From positions 47,318 through 111,317 of the forward strand of contig CADCDS010000003.1 in the NCBI GenBank assembly GCA_902800215.1: 64,000 bases of DNA. The letters are read 5' to 3'. This DNA is from an uncultured Bacteroidales bacterium. Lineage in GTDB: Bacteria > Bacteroidota > Bacteroidia > Bacteroidales > Paludibacteraceae. The notes under the pieces are model-generated. The model did not search any database and had not been told where the DNA came from. It saw only the letters and a program-made list of their open reading frames with translations. Below are positions 25,891-34,200 of this stretch, piece by piece. The first letter of the stretch is position 1. Each line of letters starts with the position of its first letter. The position numbers and the translations under genes were made by a program.

Positions 25891-26403
25891 TTATTGATTT
25901 TGGTCCGATTTGAGAGTCTGCACAATCATGGCACGGATAAAGGTGTTGAGTGTGCGATATTGGCGACGCTGGATTTTGATTGAATTGGGATTATATTGCG
26001 GATCGGTCTTGGGGAGAACAGGGGCTTGCGGATCGGGTTTGGTCAGTTGGGCGAAAAAACGCGTTTTGAACTGCGCCAATTGTCGGCGAAGGTCTTCTGT
26101 TTGCGCGCGGAGTTCGTCGGGCATAGCTGCCAGTTCCTCATCGGTTAACTTGCCGGATTGAATGATGAGTGTGGTCATACGACTAGCTTCGGCAAAGGAA
26201 TTGATGTTACGGAGTTCAGTACCTTTAGGCGGATTCTTCTTGTAATCGCGCGGATTAAGGATCTCGTACGCCTCTTGTGCGCCATAATTAATGACTTTTC
26301 CCGTTACGGAGCGGTACTTCTTCTGCCGGAAGACGGTGTTGTCGCGTTTGTTGAGTTTGCCACGAACATGATCGAAGGCAACGTGTAAGTCTATTTTTGC
26401 CAT
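25891..26403 (-). CDS. Hypothetical basic protein
   Basis: 170 aa, not recognised. Very basic and polar, no signal or membrane segment. N terminus MAKIDLHVAFDHVRGKLNKRDNTVFRQKKYR, a TGKVINYGAQEAYEI segment, a predicted helical middle (LTDEELAAMPDELRAQTEDLRRQLAQFK) and a basic C-terminal helix. Could bind nucleic acid, but no motif proves it. The nearest promoter (26705-26736) gives a leader of about 295 nt that contains the second 11-bp array. Confidence 0.65.
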   Translation of the reverse strand: MAKIDLHVAFDHVRGKLNKRDNTVFRQKKYRSVTGKVINYGAQEAYEILNPRDYKKNPPKGTELRNINSFAEASRMTTLIIQSGKLTDEELAAMPDELRAQTEDLRRQLAQFKTRFFAQLTKPDPQAPVLPKTDPQYNPNSIKIQRRQYRTLNTFIRAMIVQTLKSDQNQ

Positions 26404-26517
26404 AAAAATCGGGTTATGATTGTATTATATATATAAATATATATAATAGTATTTATTGTTAAAATTTGAGCCTATTTCGGGCTTGTTTTTGCGTTGTCGT
26501 TAGGGTCTGGTTAGCCA

Positions 26518-26561
26518 AGCCACCTACTAACCACACACTTATCACCCACTAATCACCCACT
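26518..26561. repeat. 11-bp tandem array, four units
   Basis: Four 11-bp steps (minus strand close to ATTAGTGGGTG and ATAAGTGTGTG), related to the 22764-22818 array. It lies in the transcribed leader of the 25891-26403 gene. The rest of 26404-26704 shows an AT-rich alternating tract at 26428-26452 and no gene. Confidence 0.75.
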
Positions 26562-26704
26562 CAAACATAAACTTGAGATCAACGGAACCATTATGCGGGA
26601 TAGTACTTGACAGGTACATAAGAGGTTGGGGATTAATCGTGTTTTATAATTTCAAGTGCAAACCGGTTAAGGAACCGGAGCCGGAAAGTTTGTAAAACCG
26701 AGTG

Positions 26705-26736
26705 CAAAGGTACAAAATAATTTTGACATATGCAAA
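26705..26736 (-). promoter_or_regulatory. Promoter of the 25891-26403 gene, or of an unknown RNA
   Basis: On the minus strand TTTG, 20 bp, TACCTTTG, a perfect match, about 300 bp from the next start codon. Confidence 0.82.
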
Positions 26737-26892
26737 TTTTTTGATGTAGAAATTTCATTTAAGGTACTTTACGAGGAGGCCTAGGCAGCCTAAATCGCTT
26801 ATGCTACCCTTGAATAACGAGGAAAGACAGAACCGGATAATCGGGATAATGGACGTTTTTTTTAGCGGAGGATCACATCCTCCTGTATAAGA

Positions 26893-26930
26893 GAAAAAAA
26901 ATCCGCCCGGCACATTGAGGGTGTCGGGCG
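26893..26930 (-). terminator. Terminator of the 26987-27583 gene
   Basis: On the minus strand a GC-rich stem (CGCCCGACAC / GTGCCGGGCG) followed by eight T. A second small hairpin, GGAGGAT...ATCCTCC, lies at 26867-26883. Nothing else is visible in 26740-26890. Confidence 0.88.
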
Positions 26931-26986
26931 AGAATTGAAAGGCTGGCAACCTAGACCGCTACGCTATCCTGTTGGGACTTATGAGA

Positions 26987-27583
26987 TTAGTTAAATAAAT
27001 CTGTTTGAGACGATTTTGCCTTAAAATAGTCATAAACAATATTTTCGTTCAAAAGATTAATTATATCATTAAACTCACTTTCCTCTTGTAATACCCAATA
27101 CACATCTTGATCTATATATTCATTAGATGATGCTTTTGCATTTGTATATACAACCATTGCACATGTCCCATCTTTAAAAACAAAAAATTTCGGTGTTATA
27201 CGTTGATTAAAGGCGAACCACCATTTTGAACCGTACCATGCTATAGTTACTTTAGGGAATGAGATAGGAAAATCCTTAGTAATATCTTTGACATTGTTTT
27301 CAATAGCTGTCTTTTTCCATTCTAAGAATTTATCGCGAATTTGTATTAATGCGTCTTTAAAGGAAATAAGATCCTTGCTTTCAATACCTAGTACTACATC
27401 ATCTGATTTATGCTCACCTCCTACTTCGATGTATAAATCAAACTTGTTGTTTTTGGGTTCTGATGCTTTAATAGCGTATGATTTGCCATCAAAATAACTC
27501 ATGGAATAACTTCCAATTTTCTCTTGTGCGAAAGAAATTGCACTAAGAATAATAGCGCAAAGTAAAATAACTATTTTTTTCAT
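26987..27583 (-). CDS. Hypothetical secreted protein
   Basis: 198 aa, not recognised. Signal peptide MKKIVILLCAIILSAISFA, cleavage before Q-E-K. The mature part has alternating beta and helical stretches, with aromatic-rich strands (VTIAWYGSKWWFAFNQ, FFVFKDGTCAMVVYT) and a helix LISFKDALIQIRDKFLEWKK. AT-rich, like the toxin-antitoxin genes beside it. It has its own GC-rich terminator and no consensus promoter that I can find. Confidence 0.7.
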   Translation of the reverse strand: MKKIVILLCAIILSAISFAQEKIGSYSMSYFDGKSYAIKASEPKNNKFDLYIEVGGEHKSDDVVLGIESKDLISFKDALIQIRDKFLEWKKTAIENNVKDITKDFPISFPKVTIAWYGSKWWFAFNQRITPKFFVFKDGTCAMVVYTNAKASSNEYIDQDVYWVLQEESEFNDIINLLNENIVYDYFKAKSSQTDLFN

Positions 27584-27657
27584 AATTCATAGTGGCAGTT
27601 ATATCCCATCGCCCCGTCGGTTTTAATGATTATTGTTGAGTTAATTGTATACAAAAA

Positions 27658-27739
27658 CGTGAGCCAACTGCTATTGGTTCTTTCGGGCTTGGACTCCCAT
27701 CGTATCCAATATGCAGACAGCTCACGCATAAACGTGAGC
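27658..27739. other. Structured element with repeated CGTGAGC
   Basis: CGTGAGC at 27658, its inverse GCTCACG at 27720 and a further direct copy at 27733. Inner segments GCTATTGG and CCAATATGC also pair, giving a long imperfect stem. In the 310-bp gap 27584-27893, which holds no convincing gene. Confidence 0.5.
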
Positions 27740-27893
27740 GTCTTGCATTATTTTTCGGAATACGATTTTTCAAAGTGTCCAAGTTTGAAAGAATCCTCAA
27801 ATAAAGCAAACGCTTATTTTATCTATGTAGCGCACACTTGCGCTTGTCCTTCTGTTTTACGTCGGGAAGCGACAGACGCGAAAACCTCGCGTG

Positions 27894-28289
27894 TTATTTA
27901 ATCATACTCAGTATTCGGTCTATAAATTGTTTTGTTTGTTCAATTCGCGGAAGGGTATCTTCTTCCGTTGCATTATATGTGCAATTATAATCGCTCTTTT
28001 CGCGCATTGTTTGTAACTGAGAATAGAAAGCGCCATCTTCCTTCGATAAAATGCCAGGCTTCACATAATATTGATGCAACATAATAACTGCACCTTGATG
28101 CGAACCGACATTATAATGATCATGAATAAGCAACGCACTAACAGCGTGAAAAGCCGCATAATAAAGTCTATTTGCGATATTATTCCAAAGTCCTGCCTGA
28201 CGCAGTACTTCCATCTCTGCAAAAGTGTTTAATGCCTTCTCTTGCTCCAGATTAACGATAATCTGTCTTTCTTCATCGTTGAGACTCAT
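27894..28289 (-). CDS. HEPN domain protein (UPF0332-like), toxin partner of MNT
   Basis: 131 aa. Helical HEPN fold: an ANRLYYAAFHAVSALLI helix and the family motif MREKSDYNC, which stands where R-x4-6-H catalyses RNA cleavage in other HEPN toxins; here it is R-x4-Y, so the nuclease role is uncertain. Its start overlaps the stop of the MNT gene by 4 bp. The HEPN/MNT pair matches type VII-style toxin-antitoxin modules in which the nucleotidyltransferase neutralises the HEPN protein. Confidence 0.85.
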   Translation of the reverse strand: MSLNDEERQIIVNLEQEKALNTFAEMEVLRQAGLWNNIANRLYYAAFHAVSALLIHDHYNVGSHQGAVIMLHQYYVKPGILSKEDGAFYSQLQTMREKSDYNCTYNATEEDTLPRIEQTKQFIDRILSMIK

Positions 28290-28606
28290 ACCAATTGAAT
28301 TTTATCACGTTCGACATTTTTATAGAAAGGCAAAAAACTCATTTTTTGCCATTCCTGCTGTGAATAAGTGTGTACGCTGAAATACTGCCCAAGGCTAAAG
28401 CCCAGCTCCATCAGAGGATAGGAGATTTCTGCAAAATCAGAATTTTCTCTCTGCGGACGGTTAAGCAAAACTAGCAAATCCCAATCTGAATCCGTACGGT
28501 TGTCGCCACGAGCACGAGAACCGTATAATATCAGATGGCTTCCTTGAGGAAGAAGTTCCTTTCCAAGGCGCTTAATTCGAGCTAAAATATTTTGCTTATC
28601 TGTCAT
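28286..28606 (-). CDS. MNT-type nucleotidyltransferase (antitoxin)
   Basis: 106 aa. Minimal nucleotidyltransferase with GSRARGDNRTDSDWDLLVL, the GS-x-DxD metal-binding motif of MntA-like enzymes, and a short helical tail. In characterised pairs the enzyme AMPylates the HEPN toxin. Upstream gene of the pair, promoter at 28626-28657, overlapped by glmS terminator sequence on its other side. Confidence 0.88.
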   Translation of the reverse strand: MTDKQNILARIKRLGKELLPQGSHLILYGSRARGDNRTDSDWDLLVLLNRPQRENSDFAEISYPLMELGFSLGQYFSVHTYSQQEWQKMSFLPFYKNVERDKIQLV

Positions 28607-28625
28607 TCGTTTTGACTTTGCGCTG

Positions 28626-28657
28626 CAAAATTACAATAATTTTTTGATATATGCAAA
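28626..28657 (-). promoter_or_regulatory. MNT/HEPN promoter
   Basis: On the minus strand TTTG, 20 bp, TAATTTTG. No inverted-repeat operator is evident. Confidence 0.85.
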
Positions 28658-28667
28658 TTTATTGCAT

Positions 28668-28695
28668 AAAAAAACGCCCGAAGGCGTTCTTTTTA
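28668..28695 (-). terminator. glmS terminator
   Basis: On the minus strand AACGCC TTCG GGCGTT followed by a T run, a classic stable tetraloop. Confidence 0.93.
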
Positions 28696-28707
28696 CTATC
28701 CTGTTGA

Positions 28708-30564
28708 TTATTCCACTGTTACTGATTTGGCAAGGTTACGTGGTTGATCAACGTCGCAGCCTTTGACGACGGCTATGTGGTAGGCTAATAACTGGAGAGG
28801 GATGACGGTGAGCAGCGGTGTGAGACACTCTTCCGTTGCCGGCACTTCGATGCAGTAGTCAGCGATCTTGCTGACCAGTTCATCGCCTTCCGTGACGACA
28901 GCGATGACCCTACCCTTCCGGGCCTTGATCTCCTGGATGTTACTTACGATCTTCTCGTAGGTGCCGCAGTGCGGTGCGACGACGACCACCGGCATCTCTT
29001 GTGAGATGAGGGCGATAGGTCCGTGTTTCATCTCGGCAGCGGGATAGCCTTCGGCATGGATATAAGAGATCTCCTTCAGTTTGAGTGCGCCTTCCAAAGC
29101 CACGGGGAAGTTATATCCTCGACCGAGGTAGATGAAGTTCTGGGCATAGGAGAAGATCTTTGCAAAGTCACCGATGAGCTTGTCTTGTCCCAAAACCCGT
29201 TCGATCTTAGACGGTATCTGACCTAACTCACGCACGATACGCAGGTACTGCTCCTCATTAATCGTTCCTTTCTCGCGACCGATACAGAGCGCGAGCATCG
29301 TTAGAGCGGTTACCTGTGCAGTAAACGCCTTGGTGGATGCCACACCAATCTCGGGACCGACGTGGGTATAACAACCGCTGTCCGAGACACGGGGGATGGA
29401 AGCACCGACGACGTTACAGATGGAGAAGATGAAGGCACCTTTCTCTTTAGCAAGTTGGATAGCGGCCAGTGTATCGGCGGTCTCACCGGACTGCGAGATG
29501 GCGATGACGACATCGTCCTTGTTGATGACGGGTTTGCGGTAGCGGAACTCAGACGAGTACTCCACCTCGACGGGTATCTGCGCAAACTCTTCGATGGCAT
29601 ACATGGCGATGAGGCCGGCATGCCAGGAGGTGCCGCAGGCGGTGATGATGATGCGCTTGGCGTTGAGGAAACGGTCCTTGTTATCAATGAATCCGGAGAG
29701 GGCGATGTTGTCCTGCCGCACGTTGACACGACCACGCATAGAGTCCGTGAGGGTACGCGGTTGCTCGAAGATCTCCTTGAGCATGAAATGCGGATAGCCG
29801 CCTTTCTCGAGTTGGGAAAGGGAGAGTTCAAGGCGTTTGATCTCAGGCGTTTTCTGCACGTTGCCGATGGTAGTAACGGTTACGGGTGACGGGTTATCGG
29901 TTACGGGGTGAATGACCACTACTTCTTCATCTTCAATATAGATGACCTTATCCGTGTACTCGACGATGGGGGTGGCATCGGAAGCGAGAAAATACTCATC
30001 TTCGCCGATACCGACGACGAGCGGAGAACCTTTGCGGGCGGCAATGAGGGTGTCCGGATGGGTCTTATCCAAGATCGAGATGGCATAGGCTCCGATGACC
30101 TGTTGGAGCGCCAGTTGCACAGCGGTCTTGAGGTCCACGTGCCGGTTGACCTGGGTGTATTCGATGAGTTGGACGAGCACCTCGGTGTCGGTGTCGGACT
30201 TGAAGGTGTAGCCCTGCTCCATGAGTCCGGCTTTGAGCACGGCGTAGTTCTCAATGATGCCGTTATGGATGATGGCCAGGCGCTCCGACTCGGAGTAATG
30301 CGGATGGGCGTTCACCGTATTTGGTTCTCCATGAGTCGCCCAGCGCGTATGGGCGATGCCTATATTGCCGCACGTATCTTTCTCGGCACAGAAAGCCTCG
30401 AGTTCAGCTACTTTTCCTTTGGCTTTATATACGTTGAGTTGTCCGGCTTCGTTGATGAGCGCCACACCGGCACTGTCGTACCCGCGGTACTCCAAACGAT
30501 GCAAGCCTTTAATCAAAATCGGGTACGCTTTGCGTTTACCGATATATCCTACAATTCCACACAT
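28708..30564 (-). CDS. glmS: Glutamine--fructose-6-phosphate aminotransferase
   Basis: 618 aa. Makes glucosamine 6-phosphate for peptidoglycan and LPS. N-terminal glutaminase with catalytic Cys exposed after Met removal (MCGIVGYIGKRKAYP), HTRWATHGEPN, then two SIS isomerase domains (CGTSWHAGL, ISQSGETADTLAAI) and the conserved C-terminal PRNLAKSVTVE. Start at 30564; the track to 30576 adds only MQIT. A heptamer array at 29875-29909 adds TDNPSPVTV to the linker between domains. No glmS ribozyme is evident upstream. Confidence 0.97.
   Translation of the reverse strand: MCGIVGYIGKRKAYPILIKGLHRLEYRGYDSAGVALINEAGQLNVYKAKGKVAELEAFCAEKDTCGNIGIAHTRWATHGEPNTVNAHPHYSESERLAIIHNGIIENYAVLKAGLMEQGYTFKSDTDTEVLVQLIEYTQVNRHVDLKTAVQLALQQVIGAYAISILDKTHPDTLIAARKGSPLVVGIGEDEYFLASDATPIVEYTDKVIYIEDEEVVVIHPVTDNPSPVTVTTIGNVQKTPEIKRLELSLSQLEKGGYPHFMLKEIFEQPRTLTDSMRGRVNVRQDNIALSGFIDNKDRFLNAKRIIITACGTSWHAGLIAMYAIEEFAQIPVEVEYSSEFRYRKPVINKDDVVIAISQSGETADTLAAIQLAKEKGAFIFSICNVVGASIPRVSDSGCYTHVGPEIGVASTKAFTAQVTALTMLALCIGREKGTINEEQYLRIVRELGQIPSKIERVLGQDKLIGDFAKIFSYAQNFIYLGRGYNFPVALEGALKLKEISYIHAEGYPAAEMKHGPIALISQEMPVVVVAPHCGTYEKIVSNIQEIKARKGRVIAVVTEGDELVSKIADYCIEVPATEECLTPLLTVIPLQLLAYHIAVVKGCDVDQPRNLAKSVTVE
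29875..29909. repeat. Heptamer tandem array inside glmS
   Basis: Five units of ACGGGTT type (AACGGTT, ACGGGTG, ACGGGTT, ATCGGTT, ACGGGGT). Same word family, inverted, as the AACCCGT arrays at 56175 and 61097. Encodes TDNPSPVTVT. Confidence 0.87.
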
Positions 30565-30586
30565 AGTGATTTGCAATTTTGCGCTG

Positions 30587-30618
30587 CAAAATTACTAAAA
30601 ATTATTTGTTTATGCAAT
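30587..30618 (-). promoter_or_regulatory. glmS promoter
   Basis: On the minus strand ATTG, 20 bp, TAATTTTG; overlaps the last codons of dapL. Confidence 0.65.
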
Positions 30619-31773
30619 AGTTTTCATTCTTTTTAGTGCCTCTTCGACATCTTTTCTGTCCGAGAAGGCCGAAAAACGCACAAATCCCTGTCCGGCATCG
30701 CCAAAACCGACACCCGGAGTACAGATGATCTGACAGGTATGGAGCAGATGATCGAAGAACGACCAGGAGTCGTATCCTTGCGGCACGCGGCACCATATAT
30801 AAGGTGCGTTCTCACCTCCGTACACCTCGTATCCCATCGCGATGAGTCCGCCGGCGATGAGCTGCGCCGTTTGTTTGTAGTACGCCAGATTAGCGGCGAT
30901 GCCGCGTTTGCCTTCGGGCGTGAAAGTAGCTTGGGCAGCCCGCTGAGCGACATAGGACGTGCCGTTGTACTTGGTACATTGGCGCCGCAACCACATGGCA
31001 TTGAGGCCGGTCTGTTTGGGCACGATCGTGTAACCGCAGCGCACGGCCGTAAAACCGGCACTCTTACTGAAACTGCGCACTTCGATAGCGACCTGTTGCG
31101 CTCCTTCTATCTCATAGATGCTATGGGGCACGTCCGGATCTTCGATGAAGGCCTCGTAGGCGGCGTCGAAGATGATGATGCTATGGTTGGTCCGGGCATA
31201 TTCGACCCATCGCTGCAGCTCGGCACGAGTCAGCACCGTTCCCGTCGGGTTATTGGGCAGACAGAGATAGATGATATCCGCTTTCTGCTTGGGCAGTTCG
31301 GGCACAAAGCCGTTGGCGATCGTACAGGGCAGCGGGATGATCGTTCGTCCTGCCATGATACTGCTGTCCATGTACGCCGGGTACGAGGGGTCGAGGATCG
31401 CTACGCTGTTGGCACTGAGAAACAGTTCGCTCAGGTTGCCCAGATCGCTGCCGGCTCCTTCGCTGATAAAGACCTCGTCTATATCCAAGTTCACTCCCCG
31501 CGGCGTGTATTCGTTGTCGATCACTGCTTGGCGAAGCCAAGGGTATCCCTCTTCGGGTCCGTAACCGCGGAAGGTGGCCAGTGCCGCCAATTCGTTGACC
31601 GCTTGATGCATGGCATCGATGATGGCGGGTGGCAGCGGACGGGTGACATCCCCTACTCCCATGCGCAAGAGATGAGCATCCGGATGGAGGGTTTTATACG
31701 CGTCCGCACGTACCTCTATCTCTTTGAACAGGTACCTGTTCGGCAGTTGGTCAAAATGGATGTTTCTATTCAT
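30610..31773 (-). CDS. dapL: LL-diaminopimelate aminotransferase
   Basis: 387 aa. PLP enzyme that converts tetrahydrodipicolinate and glutamate in one step to LL-diaminopimelate. Seen: LFKEIEVRADAYKTLHPDAHLLRMGVGDVTRPLP, GYGPEEGYPWLRQAV, FISEGAGSDLGNL, PNNPTGTVL and the PLP lysine in VRSFSKSAGFTAVRCGY. The N terminus is typical of DapL rather than of general aminotransferases. Overlaps dapF by 8 bp, so the two LL-DAP enzymes are translated together. Confidence 0.93.
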   Translation of the reverse strand: MNRNIHFDQLPNRYLFKEIEVRADAYKTLHPDAHLLRMGVGDVTRPLPPAIIDAMHQAVNELAALATFRGYGPEEGYPWLRQAVIDNEYTPRGVNLDIDEVFISEGAGSDLGNLSELFLSANSVAILDPSYPAYMDSSIMAGRTIIPLPCTIANGFVPELPKQKADIIYLCLPNNPTGTVLTRAELQRWVEYARTNHSIIIFDAAYEAFIEDPDVPHSIYEIEGAQQVAIEVRSFSKSAGFTAVRCGYTIVPKQTGLNAMWLRRQCTKYNGTSYVAQRAAQATFTPEGKRGIAANLAYYKQTAQLIAGGLIAMGYEVYGGENAPYIWCRVPQGYDSWSFFDHLLHTCQIICTPGVGFGDAGQGFVRFSAFSDRKDVEEALKRMKTIA

Positions 31774-32590
31774 TCTTAAATTCCTTTGTACATTGTACCT
31801 CGTCCTTTGTACTTTCCTTAAGTCCCCATTCCCCTCGGAACACTTCGGTGGCTGGGCCGGTCATGAAGACAGGAGAGGTATTCCCTTTCCATTGGATAAT
31901 CAGGTCTCCGCCGGGCAGATGAACGGTCACATTCCGCTCCGTCAAGTCATGGAAGATAGCCGCCACCGCCGATGCACAGGCCCCCGTTCCGCATGCCAGG
32001 GTCTCTCCGGAACCGCGTTCTATCACACGGACATCCAACTCCTTCGCGTTACGCACACGGACAAACTCTATATTCGTGTTTTCCGGTAACTGCGATACCG
32101 TGTCCCGGAAGAAGACGGCATGCGGATTGCCCATGTTGACAGACGTATAACCGATAGGATCCAAACCGCTTTGGATAGACTCCGGTCGGATGACCGGTTT
32201 ACCCATATTCACCGTCACTTGATCTACTATTTCTTTATCCACATGCAGTGCCAGCGAACGGATGCCTGCGAGGGTCTCTATCTGCATATGCACATCGCGA
32301 CAAAGACCACTCTCGAACAGGTATTTTGCCACACAACGAATGGCATTACCGCACATTTCCGCTTCGCTTCCATCCGCATTGAAGATACGCATCTTGGCAT
32401 CCGCTTCTTTGGACGGCTGAATGAGCACGAGTCCGTCAGAACCGATACCGAAATGTCGGTCAGAGACGGCACGCGCTAAAGCCGCCAAATCAGTCTTGGC
32501 AATGATTTCAGCCGTGGTCTTAAGGAAACAATTTATATACACATAGTCATTTCCCAGACCATGCATTTTGATGAACGGAAGAATTTTCAT
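31766..32590 (-). CDS. dapF: Diaminopimelate epimerase
   Basis: 274 aa. Interconverts LL- and meso-diaminopimelate using two cysteines. Both catalytic regions are visible: EMCGNAIRCVAKY and LACGTGACASAV; also FIKMHGLGNDYVYIN at the N terminus and RHFGIGSDGLVLI. The C-terminal tail DEVQCTKEFKNE is encoded by a heptamer array and is probably not part of the fold. Overlaps pyrG by 4 bp and dapL by 8 bp. Confidence 0.96.
   Translation of the reverse strand: MKILPFIKMHGLGNDYVYINCFLKTTAEIIAKTDLAALARAVSDRHFGIGSDGLVLIQPSKEADAKMRIFNADGSEAEMCGNAIRCVAKYLFESGLCRDVHMQIETLAGIRSLALHVDKEIVDQVTVNMGKPVIRPESIQSGLDPIGYTSVNMGNPHAVFFRDTVSQLPENTNIEFVRVRNAKELDVRVIERGSGETLACGTGACASAVAAIFHDLTERNVTVHLPGGDLIIQWKGNTSPVFMTGPATEVFRGEWGLKESTKDEVQCTKEFKNE
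31783..31817. repeat. Heptamer tandem array at the dapF 3' end
   Basis: Four to five 7-bp units, CCTTTGT twice with ACATTGT and ACCTCGT between. Same word as in the signal peptides at 1550 and 2995. Encodes the C-terminal tail of DapF. Confidence 0.72.
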
Positions 32591-34200
32591 TTGTCCTTTG
32601 ATGCTTTAATACATGCCGCAACAAAATCCAGAAACAACGGATGCGGATGTAAGACCGTTGAACTGTATTCGGGGTGAAACTGCGTGCCGATATACCAGCG
32701 TAAGGCTGGTATCTCCATAATCTCCACTAAATCAGAAGAAGGGTTGATACCCGCACATTTCATTCCACGCTTCTCATATTCATCCTTATAGGAATTATTG
32801 AACTCATAACGATGACGGTGTCTTTCCTTAATGAGCGTTTGCCCGTGATAAGCCTGCGAGGTACGGCTGCCTTGGGTTATGGCACACTCGTACGCGCCGA
32901 GTCGCATCGTTCCGCCTTTCTGCGTGATGTTCTTCTGCTCCGCCATCATATCAATGACATTATGCGGTGTCGTTTCGTCCATCTCGCTACTATTGGCATC
33001 TTGGTAGCCTAACACATTACGCGCGAACTCAATCACCATCATCTGGAAGCCGAGACAGATACCGAATGTGGGAATATCGTGCGTACGGGTATATTCTGCG
33101 GCCAGAATCTTGCCATCTATGCCGCGTTGCCCGAACCCGGGACAAATGACAATACCGGCTATTCCGGATAGTTGTTCGGCTACGTTATCGCGCGTGATAA
33201 ACTCACTGTTGATAAAATGAATCTTCACCTTATAACCCCTGTATGTGCCCGCATGCGCGAGGCTCTCACGAATACTCTTGTACGCATCTTGCAGGTCGTA
33301 TTTGCCGACCAGACCTATATGCAGCACTTCGTCTGCACGTTTACGGCAGTCCAAAAAATCCAACCACGATTTCAGATCAGGTTTTGTAGGTCTTTTGATG
33401 CCCATCTTACTCAAGATAACCCTGTCCAGTTGATGCTCATACATATTGATGGGCACTTCGTAGATACTCGGCAGGTCTTGACTTTGAATCACCGCCTCCG
33501 GTGCAACGTTGCAGAAATGCGCCACTTTATTACGCAATTCATCGCTCAGATGATGTTCCGTACGAAGTATAAGCACCTCCGGTTGGATTCCAAGTCCTTG
33601 CAGTTGTTTGACACTGGTCTGCGTCGGCTTGGTCTTCAGTTCGTCTGCGGCAGCCAGATAAGGCACGTAGGTAAGATGCACATTGAGCGCCCGCTGGGGG
33701 CCGAGTTCCCAGCGTAATTGACGGATAGCCTCCAAGAATGGCTGACTTTCTATATCGCCTATTGTACCGCCTATCTCCGTAATAACGAAGTCTAACGGTT
33801 GTTTGGTGGCATTGAGCAAAATACGCCGTTTTATCTCGTCCGTGATGTGCGGAACGACCTGTATCGTTTTACCTAAATAATCTCCACGGCGTTCTTTCTC
33901 TATCACACTCAAGTAGATACGACCGGTCGTAACACTATTGTCGCGCGTGGTCTCTATACCCGTAAATCGCTCATAGTGCCCGAGGTCAAGGTCGGTCTCC
34001 ATACCGTCCGCCGTCACGTAACACTCGCCGTGCTCGTACGGATTCAATGTGCCCGGGTCGATGTTTATATAGGGATCGAACTTCTGAATCGTTATCCGAT
34101 ACCCACGCGCCTGGAGTAACTTACCCAAGGATGCCGAGATGATACCCTTACCCAACGATGAAGCTACACCTCCGGTAATAAAGATATACTTCGTTTCCAT
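32587..34200 (-). CDS. pyrG: CTP synthase
   Basis: 537 aa. Aminates UTP to CTP with glutamine. N-terminal synthase domain (TGGVASSLGKGIISASLGKLL, KFDPYINIDPGTLNPYEHGE) and C-terminal class I glutaminase (CPGFGQRGIDGK, PTFGICLGFQMMVIEF with the nucleophilic Cys, GTQFHPEYSS). Its start ATG overlaps the stop of the upstream aminotransferase (TAATG). Part of the glnN operon, linking glutamine supply to its use. Confidence 0.97.
   Translation of the reverse strand: METKYIFITGGVASSLGKGIISASLGKLLQARGYRITIQKFDPYINIDPGTLNPYEHGECYVTADGMETDLDLGHYERFTGIETTRDNSVTTGRIYLSVIEKERRGDYLGKTIQVVPHITDEIKRRILLNATKQPLDFVITEIGGTIGDIESQPFLEAIRQLRWELGPQRALNVHLTYVPYLAAADELKTKPTQTSVKQLQGLGIQPEVLILRTEHHLSDELRNKVAHFCNVAPEAVIQSQDLPSIYEVPINMYEHQLDRVILSKMGIKRPTKPDLKSWLDFLDCRKRADEVLHIGLVGKYDLQDAYKSIRESLAHAGTYRGYKVKIHFINSEFITRDNVAEQLSGIAGIVICPGFGQRGIDGKILAAEYTRTHDIPTFGICLGFQMMVIEFARNVLGYQDANSSEMDETTPHNVIDMMAEQKNITQKGGTMRLGAYECAITQGSRTSQAYHGQTLIKERHRHRYEFNNSYKDEYEKRGMKCAGINPSSDLVEIMEIPALRWYIGTQFHPEYSSTVLHPHPLFLDFVAACIKASKDK

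Noticed and set aside
26755-26949. 64-aa minus-strand ORF
   Set aside because: It crosses the GC-rich terminator of the neighbouring gene, has no promoter and shows no family pattern.
27626-27901. 91-aa plus-strand ORF in the gap before the HEPN gene
   Set aside because: Covers the CGTGAGC hairpin element and the end of the HEPN gene; composition is not coding-like.
30565-30610. glmS ribozyme
   Set aside because: Only about 20 nt lie between the promoter and the glmS start, too short for the ribozyme core.
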